64,000 nt of DNA from Dermacentor variabilis (taxonomy: Eukaryota; Arthropoda; Arachnida; Ixodida; Ixodidae): the NCBI RefSeq assembly GCF_050947875.1, contig NC_134570.1, forward strand, positions 227,401,265 through 227,465,264, in the 5' to 3' direction. The position numbers and the translations under genes are program-made. The notes under the pieces were generated by a model that had not been told where the DNA came from, did no database searches, and saw only the letters and a program-made list of their open reading frames with translations. Positions 22,753-34,392 of the stretch are shown one piece after another. How positions within the stretch are numbered: the stretch's first letter is position 1; the number at the start of each line of letters is the position of its first letter.

Positions 22753-23597
22753 ATGTCTCAAGACAGCCTTTGTATTGCCTGTCAGAAAAGTCTGCCTAGT
22801 GATGAACGGATTATGGCGCGTTGTGAATGCAAATATTCATATAATCTCAAACAGACTTGCTCGGGTATTGCCCCTGATACATTTAACACAATGAGACAGG
22901 CGAAACGTGAGGGCTGGGTATGCAAGACCTGCAGAGTAAACAAAAAGCAACTTTCTTCATCCCACTCGGATTCAGCGCAGGCGGCAGGCAATAATGACGC
23001 TATTTTAGCTCTTGTTGCTGAAATCAAGGACGTAAAAAAAGCTTAGAAGTACTACCGGCCCTGCATGCTAAAGTTGACTCGCTGTTGCTTCTGAAAGCAG
23101 AATTCTTAAAGCTGACGAAGACTGTCTCTGACCTTCAAGACACCGTCACTTTCTTGTCAAAGCAGTACGAGACCAGACGCGAACAGCTCAAGTTGTCTGA
23201 AGATGCCGCAAAGACCAGAGACAAAGAAATTCAGAAGCTAAATGAGACTGTCCGTGTTCAGGCTGAGATTTTGCAACGATTGCTGCATGATCAAAATGAA
23301 TCTGAACAGCACAGTAGAAAGGAAAATTTGGAAATTCGGGGTTTGTCGGTTGCCGATAAGCTAGATTTGAAGAAAATACTGCATGATCTGGCTGACAAAA
23401 TCGATTTACCCGAATTTTCTGTTGATGCTGACGTCGTTGCTGTCCACCAACTTTCTGGCAAAACAGACACTATCCCTGCAGTCTTGGTTCGTTTCTCAAC
23501 CGTAAACATGAAAGAAACTGCATCAAGGCTCGTGGAAAACTTCGACAGCTCTGTGAATCCAAAGTGCTTCCGAAGCGCTACTTTAATGACAATCTAA
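22753..23597 (+). pseudogene. CR1-like LINE ORF1 (PHD-like finger, coiled coil), frameshifted
   Basis: The N-terminal part (22753-23046) has Cys pairs CIACQ, CEC and CKTC with the spacing of a PHD-type finger. After a frameshift in an A run near 23033-23040, the second part (23085-23597) is a long amphipathic helix (LKLTKTVSDLQDTVTFLSKQ) followed by HSRKENLEIRGLS, the entry to an RNA-binding fold as in L1-type ORF1 proteins. Such proteins coat the LINE RNA. The C-terminus continues in another frame to about 23755 (WVRAGKTFPKKDEDSPIIRI). Confidence 0.75.
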
Positions 23598-24475
23598 CCA
23601 AGACAAATTGGCATCTGTTCTGGCTTGCCCGGGCCGCAGGCAAGCAACACAAGTACAAGTTCGTTTGGGTGAGAGCAGGCAAAACCTTCCCTAAGAAGGA
23701 CGAAGACTCTCCAATCATTCGCATTACCAATGAAACGGATGTTGAAAAAATCTAATGAATATGACTCCGTCTATTTTACTTGATTTTCCAAGCTTTCGAG
23801 CTTTTAAGGACAGCTTCGGTCCGAATTCTGAATTAGACTTTACTTTGGTCAATATAAATATTCGCAGTCTACGTAAATACTGGGATGAGTTTAAAAATAT
23901 TGCAGCAGATGCAACAAATTTTGTAAATGTATTTGTGCTAACCGAAATAAATATTCCCGAATCAAGCGCGCAGTTCTTTGTCATAAAAGTTTACAGTGGA
24001 GAATTCATCACTCGTTCACACCGTCGAGGGGTGGGATTGCAGTTTTTGTGAATGAAAAGTACACAGTATCATGCATTGATGTAGATCTTGCTCATGCAGA
24101 ATGCCTGTGTTTAAATGTAAATTTTTTTCAGACCGGTCTCACCTTGTTAGCCATCTACCGGTCTCCTGCAAACAGCGTCAGTCGCTTTATATTAGAATTA
24201 GGCTGCTATGAAGCGTTTCAGTTATGAGGAGGTGTTTCGCTTCACCGGTGATTTAAATATTGAAGTACCATGCCCATGCAAAGCTCAGGTGTCAGATTAT
24301 TTATCTGCCCTTTCTGCTTTTGGGCTCGAAAACATGGTCACCACCTTCACACGTGAAGAAGTTGTGAATGGGCGAACAATGCATTATTGCTTAGACCACA
24401 TCGCCGTACGGGCGCCTAATCACAATCTGCATTCATGCATGATTACGCAACGCTTAGCAGACCATTACTTCACAG

Positions 24476-25581
24476 TGTTAGGATCGGCCTGCAGCTATTT
24501 CAGCCCGCTGCTCGTGTTCCGATCCAGCCGGGACGGTGGCGCACTTCAGAGAACTGCGGATAACCGGCAGCCACGTGGCGAGGGGTCTGCTCAGGGGAGT
24601 TCTTGAGGGGAGGTAATTGGCGGAACCTCCCCATGCACTTTTCGAGACACCAGACAATGTGCTACCCAGTCGCGCCACCCGGGACGGCTCCGTGTTCGAC
24701 GAAGCAGGCTTTGTGCGCAACACGACAATGCCGCCCTGTTCTGCTATGAGCGGGGGAGTTGCAGCGGGAACGCCGACAGGGGCTCGTTCCCACGCGCCGA
24801 CCAAGACGCAAGACAATGTGGTACCCGGGCGCGCTACCTGGGCTGGCACAGATTTCTACGAAGCCCCTCTGACGTCGGCTCCGGATCATTGCACCTATGT
24901 GTGTGTGTGTGTGCATGTGTGTGAGCCCTCCTCCTCCTCCAAAAGGGCGGGTCATCTTCAATGACGTCGAACTATGACGTCGAGCAGAGTGTTTATAAGC
25001 AGCAATTGTCGGCTGCTAGAGTGTGCTCGTTGTCGTGCTCGAAATGTACTCGTGAGCTTTGTGCTCGTAAGCTGTTGGCTGTATGTTCGTCTTGCGGGCT
25101 CCATTTGGGAGTCACGCATAATAATAATATTTGGGGTTTTACGTGCCAAAACCACTTTCTGATTATGAGGCACGCCGTAGTGGAGGACTCCGGAAATTTT
25201 GACCACCTGGGGTTCTTTAACGTGCACCTAAATCTAAGCACACGGGTGTTTTCGCATTTCGCCCCCATCGAAATGCGGCCGCCGTGGCCGGGATTCGATC
25301 CCGCGACCTCGTGCTCAGCAGCCCAACACCATAGCCACTGAGCAACCACGGCGGGTGGGAGTCACGCATAGACTGTGTAAATGTATCTTCATGTTCAAAT
25401 GTAAATAATGTAAATAAATCCTGCTCTCCTAAGTCCCGACGAAAAGTCAAGCTCCTTCCTATAGCTACGACTGCCAAATCTTACATCTGAATGGCAGCGG
25501 TGAGATCGGCCTACAGCTCGTAGATCGTCCGACAACTCTAACAAATGGTGGCAGCGGCGAGATCGTCCGATGAATCCTACA
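24476..25581 (+). mobile_element. Solo LTR inserted in the LINE ORF2
   Basis: Ends are TGTTAGGATC and ATGAATCCTACA, a short inverted terminus, flanked by the 4-bp duplication ACAG (24472-24475 and 25582-25585). Without the SINE the LTR is about 856 bp. AATAAA occurs near 25410, giving plus orientation. Words such as CTATGAGCGGGGGAGTTG, ACGCGCCGACCAAGACGCAA and GAAGCAGGCTTTGTGC recur in the LTR at 60605-61367, so both belong to one family. Open frames on both strands within it are low-information GC-rich reads. Confidence 0.85.
25121..25355 (-). repeat. tRNA-derived SINE with 15-bp target duplication
   Basis: On the minus strand the element begins with a tRNA-like head: box A TTGCTCAGTGG, box B GGGATCGAATCCC, and an acceptor-like stem CCGCCGTGG/CCACGGCGG. 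It ends with a unique body and an AATATTATTATT tail. A perfect 15-bp duplication TGGGAGTCACGCATA flanks it (25106-25120 and 25356-25370). It resembles tick SINEs of the Ruka type from memory. Length is 235 bp. Its perfect duplication implies a relatively recent insertion, mobilised by LINE machinery. Confidence 0.92.
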
Positions 25582-28059
25582 ACAGTCTGTCGTTTTAGCT
25601 TGAGGCGTCTTTTTAACACATCTCACGGTTGGAAAGTAAATAGCTCAGATAGGCGAACGCGTGTTGCCTTTGTTGATCAACGCAAATTAGATGAGATGAT
25701 TGGCAGGTCCGAATGGTATTTACTGATTGTTTCCGGGGCGTCAGTGTTGATTTATGAACAATCTTGTTCGCAAATATGCAGCTTTCAAGAAGCCTGAACT
25801 CGGATTGTAACAAAACAGTGAAGAAATCATAACTGGCTTACCATGGATACCATGAATGCAATCGCCTACCCTGATTTGCAGTGGAAACAGCTTAAGCGAA
25901 CTCCAAGCAATGCTGAGCTTAGTGCTAGCTATAGAATCGCAAGGAATAAAGTCGTCGCCCTTATACGATGCACTAAACGATGCTACTTTCAACGTCAGTT
26001 TCAATTATGTATTCCAAACCCGGCGAAGACGCGGTCGCTGATAAACCACCTATGCGGTAGACACTGCCAATTCAAAGCTCGCCGACGCTTTCCGATGTGA
26101 TCTTGCACAGACAGCCACAATCTTCAATCAACATTTCGCACACCTATCGGGAGCAGCCTCACCGGTGCCAGCTGGCCGCTCTGGAAAAGAAAAAAATCAT
26201 ATAGGCTTCCGCATTCTTACCGATGATAACATTCGACGCATTCGCAAGAATAGTTGCTGGGTTTAGGCGACATAAGCCAGCTGGTACAGACGGTATATCG
26301 CTATCTCTGCTCCAACGAAACTTCAACGCGCTATCGGGTATTCTTCTTGTCATACTTAATGGATTCCTAAGGACAGCTACAATGCCAGCGGAATTAAAAA
26401 CGACCATTGTATCTCGATTATTTAAAGGGGGAAATAAAGGTACTGTGCACAGGTACCGACCTATTTCGATCTTGCCTATCACGTCACAAATAATAGAAAA
26501 ATTTCTCTTATAAACCATGACGTCATTTCTAGACAAATTTTCAGTTATATAGAGCCGTCAGATTGGTTTTGTCGCGGGACGGGGCACCATTGCTCTGCTC
26601 GAGGAATTTTCAGACGAATTAAACACAGTTTTAGAACAAAACATGTTTGCATGTGCATTGTTTCTCGATACTTCTAAAGAATTCGATACTGTGAACCACG
26701 AACTCCTGCTTGAAAAACTATACCTGCTCGGTTTCAGGGGCCATTCTACAAATTCCTAAAAAACTATTTGTCCGGCCGCTCGCAGGTGATATCTCAAGAC
26801 AACCACTTATTCTTCAATAACAAACTACCTTTGAAAGCTGGAGTGCCTCAGGGCTCTATTTTGTCTCCTCTTCTTTTTAACATATTTATAAATTATTTTT
26901 CTTCCACTGTATCGAAGTGTACGATATTTCAGTATGCAGATACTGTCCTTTTAACTAAACATATCTGTTACTCAAAAGCAGTTGCGTTACTCAAGAGAGT
27001 GTGTACGATGCAGTGACCTGGTTTGCTAACAACTGTTTGTCAATAAACAAGGAAAAAATAAAAATGTTATGTTTTAGAAATCCACTTAAAACAACTGTTA
27101 CAAATTTACCATTGTTTCTGCACTGTCGTACTTGCCAATCGTGTCAGTGTGCCCCCGTAGAATATGTAAACTCCATTAAATACTTTGGTGTTTTCTTTGA
27201 CAGCGACCTCTCATGGTATGATGACATGACATATCTTTGCGGCAGGCTCAGAAGTGTTTCATCGCACCTTTTTAGCATTAAATCCATTGTTCCGATGCCT
27301 GTAAAAATCACTATCATGCACGCCTTAGCAGACACTCTGTTACGTTATGGCATTAGATTGTTCGGGTTTTGCTCATCCCGGTGGCTGTGTCGAATTGACA
27401 GAATTCTAAAAAATATGTTGAAGTCCATTGCGTATAACTCTTCCTCAGCCGGCAATGTAAACTTATTTATACATCTGGGTCTTCCGTCATTTAAAACTTT
27501 GTTCAATCAAACGGTTGTGGCAAGACACTTTTGGAACCCTGATTTCAAACAGGAATATATTGCTCCCCGTGCTCTGCGGAAAACATTCCGTTTTATAGTA
27601 CTGCACTGCAACACAAGATTTGATAAAGCTAGTCGGTATGCTTATGTCCCAAGAATATTCAATTTTCCTGATCATATATTTACTGCAACAACGAAACGAA
27701 ACTTGAAAAAATTGTTGAAGGCACTGTAAGATATGTATAATACTACATATTCTCTTTTCTTGTTTCTTGTATTTCTTTTGTCACTGATTTCAGCTGAGTT
27801 TGTGTTTCATTTTGTTGTGATAAGCTTCACCAGCTTTCCATTTCTGTGCATGTTGCCATTTTGTCTGCGTTTGCCGACATGACAGGCCAAGTCAGGCAAG
27901 CCACTTTCTTGGCTTTGACGGGCCTGCCTTCTGATATACAATTATTGTAAGATGGCAACAATAAATATTATTATTATTATTAATATTATTATTACAGCGA
28001 ACGTGTATATGGCTAGGATTTCGTGTATTTTTGTTCTCCTGAACAAAAACTTTAATCGT

Positions 28060-28450
28060 CAATGGCTTACAACCCCGTAAGGCAGAGCCTACAAGCACTC
28101 AGAAACAGGAAGCGAACAGTGCTTACATTTTTTTTGGAATCACGCATACAACATACAGAACAGCATGCCGAAAACTGTCATTATCAATGGCATCCTAGAC
28201 CCGTAATCAAACAGAAAATGCAATGGCGCATATACCCGTGAGGCACTGGCTACAAGCACTCAGAAAATTGCAGCGAACAGTTTATACATTCTTTGTTTTG
28301 ATTTCAAAACACAAACACTTGACAGGAAAGGGGAAGCGAGGAGCAGGTTGGCAAATGCCACTGGAAGCGCCTGCCTACTCTTCAAAAAGGAAGGGACAGA
28401 AACATAGAACATCACGCACACAACATACAGAAAAGCATACCTCTCAATAA
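28060..28450. repeat. Diverged tandem duplication, period about 160 bp
   Basis: The stretch AATGGCTTACAACCCCGTAA with CCTACAAGCACTCAGAAA (from about 28060) recurs as AATGGCGCATATACCCGTGA with GGCTACAAGCACTCAGAAAA (from about 28220). A second shared word, ATCACGCATACAACATACAG, recurs as ATCACGCACACAACATACAG near 28410. The spacing widens in the second half through an insertion. Confidence 0.7.
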
Positions 28451-28919
28451 AGAACAAGCTAAAAAAAAAAAAAAAGCGCCCGAACCACACAATCGATGAC
28501 AAAGCGCTCGTGATAGCAATGCGAAGCACGCAGCGCTCCCCGCAAACGTGTCCCGGTAGCTACTACTGCTGCGCAACCTGCCGCGGTGACGACAGCTTGC
28601 GACGTGGCGTGTGACGTCCCTAGCCTTTCATACATAAGATAACCAGCCTCGCAACTGATTTCCGTGTCGTTGCAGCACCGCTATGGGCCGCAGTGTGCTG
28701 ACAAAATTACGATTGCTCCCATTCCTACCGTTACTCTAACATAGCACTACTACCACTACTCTAAAGCCATAAAGCATTGCGCCCTCAGCAGTGGTGGTTT
28801 TCAACAGCTTCGCTGGTCATCTATCTTCACCGGGTGGAACGTTTCTTTTTACTTTTTTCATGCGCAGCACATTAGTATCCTCTGCTGTCCTCACTGAACA
28901 AAAGGAGGCAGCCTCGTTA

Positions 28920-29605
28920 TGTTTGGCGACTGTAAGGACAAGGTAATGGGTAATGTGTAGGTGAAGTTCAAAATAAATAGGTAATTGGGACTTTCGCAAG
29001 CTATTACGTATGCAAGCACACTAAAGTGTTATGAACGCGTCTAACGACCTGGGAAGAATTGAGCCCGCAGCCCTGGCAGCACTATAAGAACCACCAAGAG
29101 TAAATATAGCGAAAATTGGTGGCATGCTATGGAAACCGCGAAGTCAAATGCGGTTGTATCACACACAGCCTTTGTAGAAAAATTCTTATTCAAGTGTTAT
29201 ACCGTGTGATACGGCCGCTATCAGTTATGCTTCCCAATGTGCCGTCACAATTGTAGGTTACAACACGTTCATATTTTGTGGAAAGGGGAGCGGAGACATA
29301 GTAACTGCAATGTGCGACAAACTTTTTACGTTCCTGGTCCGGTTGGTACCGTTGCGAATAATCACTAAGGCGCCCTATTTCTTTGCTTATCTTCAGGCGC
29401 CATAACACGTTCCGACTTCTTCTCAGCGATTCCCTCGTTGAACTAAACCAGAAATTTTGTTTATTGTTTAAATGTGACGAAAATAAAGGGCACATTATGG
29501 GCAATATGTAGGTAAACTTCAAAGATAGGGGACTAATTATGACATTTGCTGTAAATTACAAATGCAAGCGAACCGGAACTTTATGAATGTGTTTTGCGAA
29601 CAAAG
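28920..29605. repeat. Diverged direct repeat, spacing about 540 bp
   Basis: The segment with TGGGTAATGTGTAGGTGAAG, TTCAAAATAAATAGG and TATGCAAGCACACTAAAGTG (28946-29030) recurs loosely as TGGGCAATATGTAGGTAAAC, TTCAAAGATAGGGG and ATGCAAGCGAACCGGAAC (29498-29585). Both are followed by TTATGAA(C/T)G. The identity looks modest by eye. Confidence 0.5.
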
Positions 29606-30270
29606 AATTCATCCCCTTGACCTGGGAGAACTGCGAACACAACCGATATCAAATACAACGGAAGTGATGGGGGGCAGGGAAGGAGGACACCTCAGTATAT
29701 GTTATGGCAAAGTAACGTGTCTGTTGATGAATTACCAGCTTTTCTATAAATTCCCAACAACAATTCCTCCGAAGCATTACATGTGAGCAAGTTTTCAAAC
29801 GGAACAGTCATATATATATGGGCAGCTGTTTAAACTATGCGATATAATTACAAGAAACTGAAACTTTTGCTCCAGCAATTCGAAACAAACAGCTTCGCTG
29901 GAAATAGGGCTGTAATTCTCGAAGGTCGCACACATATATTAGCTATTATTATTATAGACATCACCATCCAAACGGGGTGACTTCAAATAGTCACCTAGCC
30001 TGCTAGCTAACCAGGTTTTACTACACCTATCGCAATCTCGCATTTTGCCCATCTCTTCTGTTGTACAGTAGCAATGTGGGTAAGCTGGTACGTCCATACA
30101 TGAAAGTGAACAGCACGAACCACAAGGGACAATTTAAGACAAGAGGAACGCTGACCCACGAGTATCGTTCATTTCGGAAAAACATCCGGTAAACAACACA
30201 GGATATCGCGCACGTTGTGACCGTCATATATGATACCCAAGTATTTAAGCGACTCTATCTGAAGAATGGT

Positions 30271-32340
30271 TCACTGTTCATATACTAATGATAAGTGTAA
30301 CGGCCCGAAAAGCGGAAAAACAAGGACTGCACTCTTGTTTACGTTTAGTGACAGGTGCAGATTGTGAAGCCACGTCTGTAGAGCAGAGAGGTACGTTTGC
30401 AAAGACAGGTGAAGGGAATTGATGTCTCTAGATGTCGCGAAAAATGCAATGTCATTTGCATATAAATACAGATTCACATCCTGATGCAGTGGTGCTGAAC
30501 TCATCAACAGGTTAAATAGGATATGAGACAGAGAAGCTCCCTGGGGCACCCCTCTTGTCTGATCAAACTTTCTTGAAGAAAAGCCGTTTTGAAAACAATG
30601 ACATTTTCTGTTTCTTAGAAATTCAAAAATCCATGCCGTTATACATCTCGCAAAATTGTAGGACTGTAATCTGTCCAGCAGTAGAGAGTACTCAACGCTG
30701 TGATAAGCTTTTGCTACGTCAAGAGTCACTAAAGCACTAACTTCTTTCCTATGCTGAGCAAGTTTGATGCGGATTTCCAAATCTGCATGTGCACACCAAA
30801 TGAAGAGACCGCGCCGGAAACCTATTTGACTTGGGCTCAGTAACGAATTTTGAGATATATGATCCATCATACGATCATATAAAACTCTTTCAATTATTTT
30901 TACCATATTTGACGTAAGAGAGAGAGAGGCCTAATGTTGTCAAGGTTATAGCCAGCTCCTTGTTTTTTCAGCAGCGGAATAATTTTGGCTGTCCTCCATT
31001 CTGGTGGAATCCAAGCATTTTTTAGAGAATAATTGACTGTGTTCAGAATGTCATCAGAAGACATTTCAAACAACAATTTTAGCATGGCATTGGAAATGCC
31101 GTCAGGACCTGGAGCTGAAGCTGGCAGAGATCTAAGGACATTAGAAAAGTCTGACACTGTGACTTCCACGAAGTCATCGGCGATGGGAGGCCTTTTTGGC
31201 CCATTCGGCAAACGTGATGTTAAGCGTTGCGTTAAGCCCTTTCCTGTGAATTCTAAAGAAGCAGATAACTCGCGTGGTGAAAGAATTATCGATTCAGTAT
31301 TCAGTGGTGTCGGTATGAATTTTCTATATCGAAGGAATCTGAACAGAGCTTCTTTTCTTGCTGGGCTTAGAGAGGAATTTTAGAGAGAATGTTTTTCGTC
31401 ATACTCGTGTTTGGCATTCGATACTGTTCTCTTGAGCGCAGCAGCTCTGAATTTATCACTCCAGTTACTCGGACACTGCGGTTACTCCAGTTACTCGGAC
31501 ACTGATTGTAAGTAATTTCTTTCACGCGGCTTTTCGTCTTCTGTAATCCCGCGTGCAATCCGAATTCCACCAAGGAGAGGTAGTACTTTTGCTTATGTTA
31601 ACATTAAATTGGGACTTTTTAAAGGAACCTTTTACTCCAGCACTAAGCCTCATGGCTTTGATGTCATTGGGTACCGTTTTCTGTGAATTGAGGACCATTT
31701 TGAAGATACTCTGAAATTTCTGGTAATTGACAAAATTACGCGTCGGAGACTCCAGGCGAATAACAGGGCAAACAATATCAAACCTAATAGGTAGACGGTC
31801 ACTATTTGAGGCTGAGTCCACAGTAGACCAGGAAGTTAGGGAAATTCCTGAAGTGGCAAATGTTAGATCCAATGCCGATTTAGAAAGACCCTGAATAAAG
31901 GTAGCTGACTTCGTGTTTAAGGAACAAAAATTTTGATTAATTGTCCAGTCCGACAATCGCTTTCCACATGACGTTTTGAAACCTCAAGACACATGGTGCG
32001 AATTAAAGTCTCCGGCTATCATAATTTCTTTGCTACAAGATTTGACAACGGTATCGAGGAAACGAGTGTCATGCACGCTTGTGGGAAAATATGTATTAAC
32101 TAAGGAAAATGGGGAACAACCAGAAATAGTTACATTTATTGCTAGTATCTCACACTCTGTAAACATATAATGGTAGGCAAGTTTTACTTTGTGGCATATT
32201 TTACTTGTTATCAAGAAAACAAGTCCTCCGCCTCTCAATGGACAGTCCAATCAAAATAAACGATAATTTTTCATATGAAAATCTTGGCCATTGGAGAGCC
32301 AAGTTTACTGCAAAAGAATAATGTCGGGAGAAAGTTGTGA
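30271..32340 (-). pseudogene. I/Jockey-like LINE ORF2 (endonuclease and reverse transcriptase)
   Basis: The endonuclease includes IAGDFNSHHVS (Asp of the active site kept) and later SDRLPIRFDI, where the catalytic SDH has become SDR. Reverse transcriptase has PASAPGPDGISNAMLKLLFE, IRPLSLL, SQIGFRRGL and LDVAKAYHSVEY (first catalytic Asp kept), then GVPQGASLSHILFNLLM and YANDIAFFA, where the usual YADD is YAND. Frame breaks occur near 31960, 31520, 31210 and 30905. With both enzymes hit at catalytic positions the protein is dead. Confidence 0.85.
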
Positions 32341-32350
32341 ACAAACATAT

Positions 32351-32769
32351 TGACACGCATACTTATCTTTATCGGGCGACCACGTTTCGCCACATAACAA
32401 ATGTTATCGCACAGCGCGGGACGCGCCTGCATGCATCCGAAGTTTCTGGAAAGTTATCGATGCTTCTATCCCGTTGTCTGTTGTCGCCGAACCTTCTGCT
32501 ATCAGATTTCATCGCGTGACGCGAATGGTGTAGAACGTTGTGGAAGGCACGCGGGTCCCAACGATTAGTCTGGAACATTCGACGACTGTTGTATAAAAGC
32601 CGACGCGCTTGACCCGCTGACCAGATTTTCGACGATCGCCGACTGTGTTCGCCGCTATCGTTGTGCTATAAGTGTAGCCTGTTTTGTGTGCACAGGTTCG
32701 CCCAATAAAATTTAGTTTTGTCGTTCACAGTGGTAGTACTGTGTTCTTCAACGTCACCACTACATGACA
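32351..32769 (+). repeat. Gypsy-1 5' LTR
   Basis: Starts TGACACGC and ends CTACATGACA. Contains a TATA-like GTATAAAAGCC near 32591-32601, which would drive transcription, and a CCCAATAAAATT polyadenylation signal near 32701, giving a normal U3-R-U5 layout. Confidence 0.95.
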
Positions 32770-32793
32770 TTTGGTGGAGGTGCTTGTGCGTTC

Positions 32794-34143
32794 ATGTACC
32801 GAACGCCCCCGCAAAGCCGCGATCCAAGCCCGAAGCCCGAGGACAAAACCAACATCGCCCAAGACCAGCGTGCTAGCCGCAGACTGCAAGGCCTGCCCCC
32901 AGAGCACGGACTGCTAGCTGAGTCGACAAAAAAGATCGTGGTCAAAACAACAGCAATGGCTGCCCCAGCGTCCCCCGTTATCCTACAACAACCTCGGGAC
33001 CCACCGACCTTCCATGGAGCAGCGACTGAAGACCCAGAATCCTGGCTGGAGACCTACGAGCGAATTGCGAGTTTTAACAACTGGGACTCCGACGACAAGC
33101 TGCAGCATGTATACTTTGCCTTAAAAGATGCCGCCAGAATGTGGTTTAAAAACCGGGATTCGACCTTAACGACATGGGACCTCTTCCGTAGCGGCTTCCT
33201 GCGCACCTTTACAAGCGTCGTGCGCAAGGAAAGGGCCGAAGCCATGCTGGACGCCCGAGTGCAGCTACCGAACGAGAACGTTGCCATCTTCACGGAAGAA
33301 ATGAACCGTCTCTTCCGCCACGCCAACCCGGATATGCCAGAAGAGAAGAAAGTCCGCCTTCTCATGCGTGGTGTGAAGGAAGAACTTTTCGCCGCAATGG
33401 TACGAAGCCCACCGAAGACCGTAGAAGAGTTCCTTCGCGAGGCAACCAGCATCGAGAAGACACTCGAAATGCGGAACCGGCAATTCAACCGCTGTACAAG
33501 CTCTACCCACTACGCAGGAATTCAATCACTGCCCACGGACGATCTGCGCGAGACCATCAGGGCCATTGTGCGCGAAGAACTGCGCAAGGTCTTGCCTTCG
33601 TCGCAGCCTCAAGTGGCCTCGATCGCCGACATCGTGAAAGAAGTGGTGCACCAATCCCTTGGAGTTCCTGAGGTGGAACCAGAATCACTGCAGCCGGAAG
33701 CAATGACCTACGCCGCTGCCGTCGCCCGCCGTCAAGGCCCCCCTGCGCGACCGCGCCAGGGTCCTGCAACGCCGCAATTCCGTCGTCCGCCGCCGCCGCC
33801 CCTGCCAGCGCGCCAATACGTAGCCCAGCGCACCTACGCGAGGAAGACGGACATTTGGCGAGCCCCCGACCACCGCCCGCTCTGCTATCACTGCGGAGAA
33901 GCTGGCCATGTGTACCGCCGATGCCCATACCGCGACCTGGGACTGAGAGGGTTCGCCGTCAACGCGCCGCGTCCACAGCTTGGGGAGCGCCCATGTGAAA
34001 TCGCCGACTACCTCGCCGCCACTCACTGGAGTCCTCGACGACCATCCCGTTCGCCATCACTAGGCCGCTACCTGTCGCCGCAGCGCCGACCATACACTGG
34101 CCCAGCCCGGGGCCGGCCAGGGAGCCCATATCCGGAAAACTAA
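32794..34143 (+). CDS. Gypsy-1 gag (capsid and zinc knuckle), intact frame
   Basis: The frame is open for about 449 codons from the ATG at 32794. An earlier in-frame ATG at 32764 lies in the LTR end and primer site, so I prefer the later one. The Gypsy capsid core is seen as PESWLETYERIASFNNWDSD with LWF-like MWFKNRD and a DLFRSGFLRTF stretch. A proline-rich linker (RPPPPPLPARQYV) leads to a CCHC knuckle, CYHCGEAGHVYRRC (33889-33930), that binds RNA. It ends in an Arg/Ser/Pro tail. Gag assembles the particle in which reverse transcription takes place. No stop or frameshift was seen, unlike pol. Confidence 0.9.
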   Translation: MYRTPPQSRDPSPKPEDKTNIAQDQRASRRLQGLPPEHGLLAESTKKIVVKTTAMAAPASPVILQQPRDPPTFHGAATEDPESWLETYERIASFNNWDSDDKLQHVYFALKDAARMWFKNRDSTLTTWDLFRSGFLRTFTSVVRKERAEAMLDARVQLPNENVAIFTEEMNRLFRHANPDMPEEKKVRLLMRGVKEELFAAMVRSPPKTVEEFLREATSIEKTLEMRNRQFNRCTSSTHYAGIQSLPTDDLRETIRAIVREELRKVLPSSQPQVASIADIVKEVVHQSLGVPEVEPESLQPEAMTYAAAVARRQGPPARPRQGPATPQFRRPPPPPLPARQYVAQRTYARKTDIWRAPDHRPLCYHCGEAGHVYRRCPYRDLGLRGFAVNAPRPQLGERPCEIADYLAATHWSPRRPSRSPSLGRYLSPQRRPYTGPARGRPGSPYPEN

Positions 34144-34392
34144 AAGCAGCAACCGATGGAGGTGCGGTTGCTGTTCGTGGAACTGACGAAGATCCTCCGC
34201 CGCCGACGAAGTCGATGAAGAAACCATCTCGACGACCTAATGACGACACGCCGCCGTCCCGACGAAGTCAGCAAGCCAAGACTACACCGACGAAAGATGA
34301 CTTGACGTTCCAATTTCAGTTCAACACGACGCAGCCATGATCCGACGCCAAGACCTAACTGCAACGCCAGACAAAGAACCACCGACCTCGAC

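Larger units (their letters stand above)
23755..27729 (+). pseudogene. CR1-like LINE ORF2 (endonuclease, reverse transcriptase), split
   Basis: The endonuclease begins INIRSLRKYWDEFKNI and VFVLTEINIP, then after frame changes has FTGDLNIE and LADHYFTVLG (the usual SDH is ADH). The solo LTR breaks the frame at 24476. Reverse transcriptase resumes at 26223 (RRHKPAGTDGISLSLL, YRPISILPITSQIIEKF), continues with GVPQGSILSPLLFNIF at 26840-26890, and its catalytic FADD has become QYADTV, losing an Asp. The C-terminal region runs to 27729. At least five breaks make it inactive. Confidence 0.85.
22412..27996 (+). mobile_element. CR1-group-like LINE, nearly full length but broken
   Basis: A non-LTR retrotransposon with a 5' leader holding a 38-bp direct repeat (22415-22452 and 22629-22666, one mismatch), ORF1 with a PHD-like finger and coiled coil, ORF2 with endonuclease and reverse transcriptase, and a 3' tail of ATT repeats after an imperfect hairpin (27884-27925). 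The PHD-type ORF1 points to the CR1 group, which is inference from family knowledge. A solo LTR with its own SINE interrupts ORF2 at 24476-25581. The element lies antisense to the ankyrin gene, inside its proposed intron. Confidence 0.8.
27997..29944. other. Intron DNA with diverged tandem duplications
   Basis: No gene recognised. Apart from the two duplications listed separately, it has an A run at 28460-28475 and AT-rich unique DNA. It lies between the CR1-like LINE tail and the I-like LINE tail. Confidence 0.4.

Noticed and set aside
24478..24961. Minus frames 123 and 99 codons long, similar in style to 60543-60891
   Set aside because: Both are reads through the same LTR family. The similarity is at the DNA level, not evidence of a protein.
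25270..25355. Functional tRNA gene on the minus strand
   Set aside because: It has good boxes and stem but is the head of a SINE with tail and 15-bp target duplication.
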